Assembly: GCA_950295325.1 (NCBI GenBank)
Contig: OX485805.1
Span: 11,904,501-11,968,500 of the forward strand
DNA from: Polytrichum commune
Taxonomy: Eukaryota > Streptophyta > Polytrichopsida > Polytrichales > Polytrichaceae
Direction of reading: 5' to 3'
Length of the DNA: 64,000 nt
The notes below the pieces were generated by a model. It made no database searches. It was not told where the DNA came from and worked only from the letters and a program-made list of their open reading frames with translations. The first letter of the stretch is position 1, and every line of letters begins with the position of its first letter. A program made the translations under genes and the position numbers. Below, piece by piece: positions 54,391 to 64,000 of this stretch.

Positions 54391-57300
54391 ATGGTGTACA
54401 CTTTGGAACAAACGCCCACATGGGCGGTGGCGGCTGTTTGTACATTGATTGTGTTGGTGTCTTTGATAGTGGAGCGCCTCATCAACCTTCTGGGCAGGGT
54501 AAGAAAATAATTCTGCAATGAAGCATTTTCATTCCACCAGGATTCGTTTTGGTGGAAGGAAATCCTTTCACCCTGTGACGAAAATGCCTTGTAATGACCT
54601 CGAATTGCATTCTGGAATCTGCACTGCATTGCTTAATGTGAGGTGTTAATCATCAGGGAGTCTGAGGAGTGATTAGGTTCGGATTTATTGTGCATTTGGT
54701 GCCTTTGATTTGTTGACACATTGTCATTGGAGGGAGCTGACATTTCAGTGAGGTTTGGTGGGTGTTGGGTGTTCCAGAAACTGAAGGAGAAGAAGCAGAA
54801 GCCGTTGTTTGAAGCCTTGGAGAAGATGAAAGAAGGTCAGCTGCTCATCCTCCTTGCACCCTTTCATCAAAAACTCTCGTGCTCAGAAACTCACACCTTT
54901 TGCATGGATGAATCCACTTCAACTTTCTCCTAGCCTCCTCCTGATAACAAAGACAAGGAGGGATAGGTAAAGATTCCTGTGAAGCGAAGAGCAGCCATCT
55001 AAGTTCTGTCAAAGGAAAACACTTTGTTTCTCTTGCAATTTCCAAAATCTGCAAATCTAACATCTGAAATTTGTACGTTGATTTGTTCGATTGAGTGCAA
55101 CTTTCCCACGGATTGTGTCCTCTTATGCATTGGATATATTGTTCCGATGAGGAGGGTAGAATTGTCTTGATTAAAGTCTCTCAAAATGTCATGTTGTAGA
55201 AGGGAGTTTCGCTCCACTTTCGACATTTGCTAATGCTTTAGCAACATTCCAGTGGTGTATGGTGGAACCTTCAATTTTGGTGAAATGGAGGGGAAGCGTT
55301 TGACTTTGGTCATAAGCCAGCTATATAAACATTATTTTCATTAAGGCACCTCAACAGTTGTTGTTCTCGATACTTTGACAAGGAGTTCAAATTTATGTAG
55401 CCTGTCTTTTGGTCAAATCCAAACACCCCCTTTCATTTCTCCAGAATTGGGAGTTCCGAGACCACTTGAATGCTCCTAAAATATTATAAAATGTCCAAAT
55501 TGGAGCGAAACTCCCTTCTCCAACAAGAGTTTTTGAGAGACTTTCACTAGGATATTTCTATCCTCCTCATTGGAATAACAAATTCAGTGCGTAAGAAGAC
55601 TCAATCTAATAAACGTTATAAAAAAAGGGGGGACTATGTGCTCAGAATATGATAACCATTCTAAACTCAACACTGTTGGGGGGACCTATATGACCATTTC
55701 ACGAGCGAGCAGTAGAATCTTCACTTTGACAATGAATAAGATATTCATACTGCGAGCTCCAAAACTTATAAGGAAAGTGGCTACATGGCGTCGATTTGAA
55801 CTCGCTAACCATCTCGTCTTAATCACATGTTTCGTGGTGAATTGGAAGAAGTAACGTTTCCATTTTAAAACCCATGTACATTGTAAACGGTTCCTCACCA
55901 TCACTTGTGATGTATATGATAGATTGTGATGATATTGCAGAGCTGATGGTGATGGGATTCATATCCCTCCTGCTCACCGTCTTCCAGGCTTCGATCATCG
56001 GCCTGTGCATGCCGGAAGCATGGTCCCAGTACATGTTGCCATGCCCTTACGTGAATTCGACCGAGACTGCGGCCATGGCTGCACCTGCACCCAAAGAAGC
56101 TGTGCCTGTGAGCAACAACCCTGGAGCTCCTCCAGCACCAGTCCGCCGCATGCTGCTTGAGTTGGGCATCCAGCAATTGCAAGTCCGCAACCTGGATCTG
56201 GGCCTTACCTGGGGCAGTAGGAGATTGTTGTTGGGTCGACCTCAACGTTTCTTGCCTGAGGTTGCAGCTGTCACCTGTTCGCCGGTAAGATCACTGGAAA
56301 GCCCCTGCCACAGATTTCTATGTGTTGTAATTGGCGGTCACCTGACGTGACGTAATTTCCGGCGTGGAATATCGGTCGGACTTCTTGTGTAAAAACATCT
56401 GAGACGTCCATCTGATTGAATCCGGCAAAATCCCCGATAGTTGGCTGGTTCTTAGTCATCGATCGCCGCAGCCTATTACATATTCCTTACCTGCAAGTGC
56501 ATCACAAGGAATTACTTCAGCAACTGTTACCACATCACAAACTTCCGGAGGCAAAATTATCATCTGGCAACAACGAAATGTTGATATAACACCATAAATG
56601 ATGTTTATTTTTGTTTTCATGATATTCTTAGTTTCTTCTAATATGTGCTACATTGTTCCTTACCGAAGCACCTCACCACAAGCATACAAGTCTCGAGTAG
56701 AGAAGTTGTCCTACGTCATTGGATAATCTATAAATCTACTCTAGTGGTGGATCTACATATCTCTCACCAATGGATGCATTTGCGTCGGACTCGTATGCTC
56801 ACAGTGCTTGCAGTTTCATTCCAAGGAGCTTGAACAACTGTACCACATCGCAAACTTCCAGAGCGCAGAAATATCATGTAGAAATGAGAAAATGTTGAAA
56901 TAACACCATAAGTAGTGCCTTGTCGTTGGTGCATCATAATTGCCTGATATTCTTATTGTCTTCTAATATATGACACAATCTTGATTGCCAAATTACCTGT
57001 TGTTTGCAACTTCAGCAAAGTTATCACATCCCAAACTTCCGGAGGCAAAATTATCATGTAGAGACAATAAAATGTTGAAATACATCAGAATTATTTCCTC
57101 TTTTATTTTATTTGTTGACGCATCATAATTGCACGACATTCGAACTTTTCTTACAATACGTGCTCAAATGAAGCTATGCTGTGAGTTCTTACATTCTCAC
57201 ATCTTTGTCGGTTGTGGCAGGGTAAGGTGCCAATCATGTCCTTGGAGGGTATCCACCAGCTCCACATCTTCATCTTCGTTATGACAGTTGTGCACGTGGC

Positions 57301-60300
57301 TTATAGTTGTTTCACCGTGTTCCTTGGCTTCTACAAGGTTAGTACTAGGCATTTGCACGAGATCTTTGTATGTCTCAATTTGCAAATGATGAGGTTCTTC
57401 AGGAATGCATTCTCCCTGCACTACTACACCTCAATATATACGCACGCGACACATCCAAAACTTGGACTTTGTTGGGATGCTTTCGGGATACTTTTTGGCC
57501 ATTTTGGTACTGATATGCTCCAATCGCAATGTAATTCCATTGCAAAGACGTGAGTTAGTACGTGCTCGGTTTTAAAACGTTCATTATTTTGTTCCTATTT
57601 TTAAATGCCTTGCAAATTAAGAGGATGCATACTATTCTAGTTCGTGACGAACGAAATGGTACTCGTGAGCAGATGCATGGATGGAAACACTGGGAAGAAG
57701 AAACGCGAGCAAAAGACTACGACAGCATCGGTGGTATGTAAATTTGTGCACCACCAAAAACTGTGTTAATGAGCAGAACGTATTTTGGAAGTGTGAATTT
57801 TTTTTTCTTTTATAAGTTTTGTCCTGCTTTTTGACACGTCACATGATTAATTGACTGATTTTTGTGTTGATTTATGCACAGCATTGAGGAAAACTTTCAA
57901 AATGAGCCGCACGAAGACATTTGTAGCTGCTCATAAGGCTGCTCCCTTCTCCAGCAAATCCATCCTCAGCTGGGTTGTAAGTGCACCACTCATAATCGAT
58001 TAGCCAACGAATCCTTGATCCCTTTGGAGCTCTTGCTTTGCCCCTGGTGCGGCAACATCTGTATAATAAGCAAGGGTCATCGGCAAAGTAGACCTTTGAC
58101 AATTTATGTTCAGTCCATAATAAACATGAAAATGTTATAATAAAAGGACGACGTGTAAGAATAAGGCATAATAAAGCATATTATTATATAATAAGGTTTT
58201 GAATTCTCTTATTGTATCTGAAAACCCATGCATAACGACTTTCCTTATTGTTCTCTTATTATCCATTGTTTGCGGAAAATACGGAGGTCAACTATCTCAA
58301 ATAGGATACCAGTGGATTCATCTTCTTGATTTCTTTGTAACAAGGCCAAATTCATTGAGGTCCGGAACCTCATGCAATCTTGATGTGTTTGTGTTTTGGC
58401 GGCTGTGTAGGTTAGTTTTTTCAGGCAGTTTGGTACTTCGGTTGTGAAATCTGACTATCTGACTCTACGTCTTGGCTTCATCAGTGTAAGCATATAATGC
58501 AACTTTAATTTTCGATTTGTTCTCAATGCCTACGTGTCAGTGCTTTGGTCAGATTTGAAGTATGCTTATTTTTCCTGACCAATCTGCACCTGGTGGGTGA
58601 CAGACCCACAAGCTGAGCCAGAAATTTGATTTTCACTCGTACATCCGGCGCTCCATGGAAGACGACTTCAAAGAGATCGTGGGTATTAGGTAGGCTGATT
58701 GAGTGCATTTCTTTCTAGTTCTGATTTTCTCATTGATTTGTTGCAACGCACTCTATGCAAATGCTGCATACATCATAATTTTTTTCCACAAGGTTACTGG
58801 TGCATAAAATTATAAATAAATCTGTCAATAGACTTATCCTTTAATTCGACTGGAGATGTGCTCGGAAGTTAGTTATTTTGGATACAAATCGTTCCATGTT
58901 CGGTAGATTTTCTGTGCATGCTTAACGTCAGTGTGAACAAAGAACAGTCTTATCAGTTCAGTGGGGCCAAACTCATTTTAGCACCTTTCGGCATTCCAAA
59001 ATGAGCATGGCCCTCAATGAACCGAAATAGAAAGTTTTTTGTTCAAACCTCCACACTGGCTACAAACATGCACCGAAACCTTATTATTGAACACAAAACA
59101 TAATGTCTGCAAAACAACCAACTCCCAATCAAAACTCTGGTTGAATTAAAGAATAAGTCTAATGTAATGTAACGATGCGTTGCAGTACTAATAATGTGAT
59201 ACGGAATAGGTAAAGCAAGAATAATTCCATTATCATAACACAAACTAGAAAATGCATGATGGTACTCTTAACGTTTTGTTCATATGTTCTTCCATGATAG
59301 TTTTTCCCTTGGATAATTTTGATGTTGTTTGGGATCTCTCCGAACCTGAAATTTATGAATTGCCTGTTTCAGTGGATTTCTGTGGGCATTTGTGATCCTC
59401 TTCCTTCTCCTCAATGTTCACGGTGAGCGTTGTCCTTGCAATTAATGTACCCAGCTTTTCACTTTGGACGAATGTTCTTTTTCTATTCGGTACTTTATTA
59501 CATTAGTTTGCCAGTGGAGTCAATTTCTTCCTTCGCTATTTGAAGCCCAGTACAAATAGTTAGCTTGACAATCAACATTGAAGCTGAATTTCTCGTGACC
59601 TATACTGTACTGCAGATTGGTACACGTACTTCTGGATTGCATTTCTACCCATACTTGTAAGTGTATTAAAGGACAGTACTCGGCACACTGGAAGGAGGTC
59701 AAATTTTGATTTGTTCTCGTTGTGAGTTATTCTTGTGTAGTTTTCACACCATTTTGTCGCTCTTTATGTTTACAAAGTGCAATGTGCATTACACTTAGCA
59801 AGAGAAAACGATTTGAATTTAGGATTCAGAAGGAATTTATAGACGTTAGGTTTTGGTTGCTCGGTTTAAACCCCAAGGTCTTAACCCGGATCCTAAAGCT
59901 AGCACTTGTTTTCTTGTTCACCTTACCACCTATGGTCCACCCAATCATAGTGTGGGTATATGGGTGATGAATTGCATATTTTCAACCAACCATGTGGAAT
60001 CTAGGGCTTGCTTTTGGAGGAGATAGGTGTTGGTTGGCTTGTCTGTGTGTATTCAAAGTGTTCACCTTCGAAAAGAGGCAGTAGTTTTGGGGCCATTAAA
60101 TTTTTTGTGATGCCCATTTTGGGATTACACATAGACTTAAGACCTGGAACTCAAAAATGGAGAATCAGCACCATAATTATTCGTCGGTGGCAACATCGGA
60201 GTCGTTTTTCTTATTTACTGTCTTTCTTTCTGTCCACCTTAAGTCGGCGCTAATTGCTTGGAGAACTACTGCAGATGATTCTGGTGGTTGGGACGAAGCT

Positions 60301-62713
60301 GCAACACATCATTCAACAACTAGCTCTGGAGACGGCGCAGACGCAAGGGGTTATAGGCGAAACTTATGTGAAGGCTCGTGACTCTTTGTTCTGGTTCAAC
60401 CGGCCTCAGATCTTGCTCTACCTCATTCACTTCATACTCTTCCAGGTACATTGTCAGCGTTCAAATGAAATGACATTCAGTTTAAAGTCCAGGAAGCCAA
60501 AAAAGGCTAATGGGGCTGAAAGTACATCAGGATGGTTTCAAAGCAGCTTATTCTCTAGAGTGGCAGAGTGCAGTAGCCTCCGTGAGAGTTGTTTTTTATG
60601 TACATTTCATGCTTGAATTGTCCAATGTGGTAAATGATATTGAGGGCAGAGGCTGGGTCAACAACAGGCTAATTATAGTTTGTGTGTCTTTGTAACAGAA
60701 TGCATTCGAGCTAGCCTTTTTCTTTTGGATCTTGGTAAGTGTACTTTGGAAAGTCTCCTCCTGTTTTGATGTATGTGACGAGGTCTTATGGCAGCGTTCA
60801 TACATGAATGAAATGTAATTTTAAAGCTCGAATTTCCTGCAGACGACGTTTGGATTTAATTCATGTTTTATGGGGAAAGCTGGAATGGTCCTCGTGCGTT
60901 TGGTCATGGGGTACGAATACCACTTCACCTTCACCTTTCGCAAACTTCTGCATATTCAGTGCAAAGAATGTCGTATTTGGACTTGACTATCATAAAGCAG
61001 TTGGCACTAGGATTTGTGACTCTCATATCCTGATCTTTGATTGTTCTTGTAAAGCGACCTCGAAAGAGAAACCAACTTGTTGCCTGCAAATCATTGGCTC
61101 AGAATCTGACTAAGAAACGCGTGTTGAATTGTCTCCTGCAGGACTGCGGTGCAGCTCTTGTGTAGCTACAGCACTCTTCCTTTGTATGCCCTTGTGACTC
61201 AGGTGTGTATTAGTCTCGCAATCACTTCTGTAATGGAAATTACGGATTCCTCTCATATAGGGTAGAAGCGCCCATCCCACAGTGACCTTAATTCGGACAT
61301 CTATATTTTGTTCCAAAGTCAAGCTATGTATTTCAACATGAACACTATTTATATTCTATATTAAGAAGTCAAAATAGAGCTCATTGGTTGAGAGAGATTA
61401 AATGTCAACAATCAACACTTTCCACTTTGGGGGCCCATGTAACGACTTTGGGTTGTAAAACAATCTTGACTTTCACTGATCATATTGAAATTCGCACAAT
61501 GTTGAAATATGCTTCTTTTTTAGAAAAAATATAGAAGAAACTTGTGGAATATTTTATAGAGGTTAAAGGATCTCAGGTGCTCAAAGTGTCCGCTGTAAGT
61601 GCTTCTTCCTTACTTATGCAGGGTTGAAGCTGCCCTGGTTATGGCATAGGCATGCCCTGGTTACTTATGCTTAGGCATGAGCTTGTGGGTCGAGAGTGTT
61701 CATATTTTGTAGTTGGTTTTGGATTTCGGCTCGTAATATGGTTGGTTTATCTTTGAATTCAACATGTCACTACTAGAATCCAGTGGATTTAATGTCTATT
61801 CATTCGTCAACTTTTGTGACATTCCAAGTTTCCACTTAGAGAAAGTGTCATATTTGTGACATTATTCTGCTCAATAAGTTGACATTAGCGCAGTCAAAAC
61901 GCAGTAGTGTGTGTTAACGGGAATCTTAGGAGATAGACAACCTCTATTAGGTTACTTTTCTTATCAGGACACCTATATTTGCGTGATATGTGGTTTGGTG
62001 TGACTCCGAGAACAGATACTGAAGAGACAATGTGTTCAAAGGAGACAAAGTGCTGAAAATCTGATAACCATTCTAGACTTGACAATCAACATAACTGACG
62101 GGGACCGATATGAGCATTAAATGAGCAGAAGGATCTCCACTTTGGAAAATGAATGAGATATTCATAAAACTAGGAAAGAGGCTACGGCGTTGTTTTGGAC
62201 TTGCTAACCATCTCGCACTAATCGCATGGTTCATATCCTCGGAGACGGCGGCGGGGTAGTCGGAAATAGTAACCACTGAAGACCCATTTACGCTATGTGC
62301 AGATGGGTAGCCACTACAAGAAGGCGATCTTCCAGGACAAGACGGCGCAAGCCATCCACGGGTGGCACAACAAAGCGAAGCAGAACAAGAAGAAGAAGGA
62401 CAAGGTCGCGGGCGGTGACTCGGTGTCCGGGGGGAAGTCCATGTTGGAGAGTGTCAATGGCTTGTCCGGGGATGGGTCCAACCAAGGGTTCGAATTCTCG
62501 TTGACAGCCAGCTCCCGCAACTTGTTGTCGCATCTGAAACTGAAGCGCGACGCGGATCCCAAGCAGCGAATGGAGCTGCTGGAGGCGGGCGAGGCCGGCA
62601 GGAGTGACTCCGCGTGGGTCATGGACGATGGCTCCGCAAAGCACCGAGCTGATCAGTATGAAACAGGTGCCCGTTGCGAGACCTCTCCCAACTACACAAA
62701 ATATGATGTTTAG
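54391..62713 (+). CDS. MLO-family seven-transmembrane protein, 15 exons, 593 residues
   Basis: Exons: 54391-54498, 54778-54835, 55941-56284, 57221-57337, 57673-57733, 57882-57976, 58411-58485, 58604-58689, 59373-59422, 59616-59656, 60275-60445, 60699-60734, 60843-60910, 61142-61202, 62303-62713. All introns are GT-AG and phases match throughout. Landmarks: LEQTPTWAVA at the N-terminus, ELMVMGFISLLLTVFQ, GKVPIMSLEGIHQLHIFIF, HGWKHWEEET, SFFRQFGTSVVKSDYLTLRLGF, HSYIRRSMEDDFKEIVGIS, DWYTYFWIAFLPILMILVVG, YLIHFILFQNAFELAFFFW and LVTQMGS. Seven hydrophobic segments fit the plasma-membrane topology of the family. After the last comes the calmodulin-binding region (TAQAIHGWHNKAKQ, Trp near residue 478) and a long hydrophilic tail. 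MLO proteins act in calcium signalling, cell-wall processes and, in some plants, powdery mildew susceptibility; the role here is unknown. The last six codons and stop come from an inserted small element (see 62695). Confidence 0.93.
55111..55606. repeat. Foldback element in MLO intron 2
   Basis: Left arm 55111-55228 and right arm 55489-55606 are inverted copies (landmarks ATGAGGAGG-TAGAA, AAAGTCTCTCAAAA, AGAAGGGAGTTTCGCTCCA), with about 260 nt between them. In unspliced RNA this would form a long stem. Confidence 0.75.
55636..55860 (+). repeat. Intronic repeat, copy 1 (MLO intron 2)
   Basis: About 200 bp related to 62050-62270 in intron 14. Shared blocks are TGATAACCATTCTA, ATGAATAAGATATTCATA / ATGAATGAGATATTCATA and GCTAACCATCTCG. 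Both copies end about 30-90 bp before the next exon. Confidence 0.75.
56515..57090 (+). repeat. Three diverged direct repeats in MLO intron 3
   Basis: Copies near 56515-56605, 56818-56920 and 57006-57090 share CACAT-GCAAACTTCC, GGCAAAATTATCATGTAG and AAAATGTTGAAATA-ACC. Non-coding. Confidence 0.7.
62050..62270 (+). repeat. Intronic repeat, copy 2 (MLO intron 14)
   Basis: Second copy of the intron 2 repeat, same orientation, ending shortly before exon 15 at 62303. Confidence 0.75.
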
Positions 62714-63011
62714 TGTTTGATACACTAAATACGAACGCCTACACTAAATATCAATAACCCTATGAAAGTAAGTAACATTAAATGTAAACTCAAACACTAA
62801 ATATCAACTATGGTAATATGTGGAAGTTACATGTTTGAATTTAGTGTTAGTAAGGATATGAAAATTAAGGATATAATACGGGAGGTGGCAGTAGGGAAGG
62901 TAGCGGCACATTTATGTCTAACACTATTTGTCAAAGAATTGAAAATTAGTATTGAGCATGATAGGGTGGTAACAACACTAAATATAATCAAACACTAAAT
63001 ATCGTATTTTG
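62695..63011. mobile_element. 317-bp MITE at the MLO stop codon
   Basis: Inverted ends: CACAAAATATGATGTTTAG on the left, complement of the right end CAAAATACGATATTTAG, both followed by TGTTTGAT. TA flanks both sides (62693-62694, 63012-63013), as for Tc1/mariner-type MITEs. The word AACACTAAATAT recurs several times inside. It supplies the last codons and TAG stop (62711-62713) of the MLO frame. Rejoining the flanks at one TA gives AAC TAA, so the original stop was probably TAA at this site. Confidence 0.7.
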
Positions 63012-63013
63012 TA

Positions 63014-64000
63014 AAGTGAAGCAGATGAAACCATGCGTTTAGTCTCAAATGATGAGCCTATGAGATTAAACATAGTCGCCCAAGGTTTTTAACTGCTTAA
63101 TTTACCATACACAAAGAGAGGTGTCGGGGTATTGAATACCGGCTTTCTAGCTTGTACTACACTTGGATGGGTGGGTCAAGCTAGCCTTGCATAGGCTGAT
63201 CCGGGATTTAGGACAACGGGTCCTATTTGTGTACCCTATTTTAGATCTTTACATTCTCTTAACATTTGAGAGGTGGAAAGTGGAAGTACCAAAAGTTTCA
63301 CCCAACTTTCAAAATAGACTCCGATACTCAACGAGCTAACAAGCTCTTGCTAGAAAGTTTTCTGAAAGAAGGATCACACCCATGGTTTTATCCCTCTTTA
63401 CGGGTAACTCTGTTATATTAAATAATGTAGCACCATGTGAACAAAGAAAGAAGGATGACTCCGATGTTGCCGCCGGCATGAATTGCGGTGTGGATTCATC
63501 GTGAAGTTCAAGTTATTCCAAGTTGATGTGTAATCGGGAAATTATACACCTCGAGAATGAGAGGCCATTGAAGATTATTACTACCTCCTTTTGAAACCCC
63601 TAGGTTCCCATGTAGTTGGTTGAATGTATCCAATTTACCCATATATCCCCACTATTATTAGGTGGACCGTAGGTGGTGAGTGTGAGTAGTATTCCGGCCT
63701 CAGGCGGCTTAATCGCAGAGTTCATGTGGACAAAGTGAAATACAATATTTAGATATTGAAATGGTCAATAATAATTGTGAACAGATACGAATGGATATGA
63801 GAGGTTGAGTTTGAAAGTGTGACTAGTCCATATCACCATTTTGTTCCATAAGGTGACCCGACAAACATTTGAAGTGTCCTTAGGTTGTCCCCATAACCAT
63901 TTCTACTCCAGAGTTTTACCTAAGACGGGCCATGAGCTATTGGAGAGGTTGAGCCACAACCAAACATCTCATATGTGTGTGTCTTCCTCCTCACCTCCAC
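63014..64000. other. No gene recognised
   Basis: The first part is presumably the displaced MLO 3' untranslated region. The rest shows no coding frame, repeat or RNA gene I can support. Confidence 0.4.

Noticed and set aside
53914-54411. Minus-strand frame of 165 codons
   Set aside because: It contains a Ser/Leu run made by the GA tract and overlaps the MLO leader; composition artefact.

Overview
The window looks like repeat-rich nuclear DNA of a land plant. The one clearly functional host gene is a complete 15-exon MLO-type seven-transmembrane gene at 54391-62713 (+). The rest is mostly transposable elements, their relics and short repeat families. Plant affinity rests on the MLO gene, fragments of 25S rRNA, a plant-type LINE, a (GA)n tract beside the gene start and many small inverted-repeat elements. 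The Ty3/gypsy element has a fungal-looking RT and integrase, a type also known from mosses and other seed-free plants. A seed-free land plant is therefore my best guess, but this is inference and I cannot name a species.

Layout. 0-6.6 kb: a broken minus-strand gene with a DGNHR motif, then scrambled antisense 25S rRNA fragments separated by a GC-rich module (core GCCGGCACCGGC) and GA-rich tracts, a 117-bp satellite that starts with the same core, and a second broken minus-strand gene. 6.7-11.3 kb: a two-exon gene for a MULE-like transposase with a SWIM zinc finger, apparently intact. 12-19.8 kb: a decayed Ty3/gypsy element whose integrase is split by a 4,119-bp insertion at 15166-19284, with a 5-bp target duplication and one 690-codon gene on the opposite strand. 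20-36 kb: small inverted-repeat elements (pogo-like, hAT-like, others), a 5'-truncated LINE tail and long stretches with no recognisable gene. 37.5-47.4 kb: a nearly full-length LINE with ORF1, ORF2 (endonuclease, RT, zinc finger) and an unusual third reading frame carrying a duplicated module. 47.4-54.3 kb: a tRNA-like sequence, an AT-rich block, hairpins, small inverted-repeat elements and a degenerate direct-repeat array. 54.3-62.7 kb: MLO. 62.7-64 kb: a small element that appears to have landed in the MLO stop codon, then sequence I cannot assign.

How it fits together. The elements are nested and layered: the TCCGGA-rich element inside the gypsy integrase, a hAT-like element inside a small open frame at 30.6 kb, and a TA-flanked element at the end of MLO. 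Most in-frame stops in the decayed coding regions read TAG, TAA or TGA where CAG, CAA or CGA would restore the frame. That fits C-to-T decay of methylated, silenced repeats. MLO itself has no stop or frameshift in any of its 15 exons.
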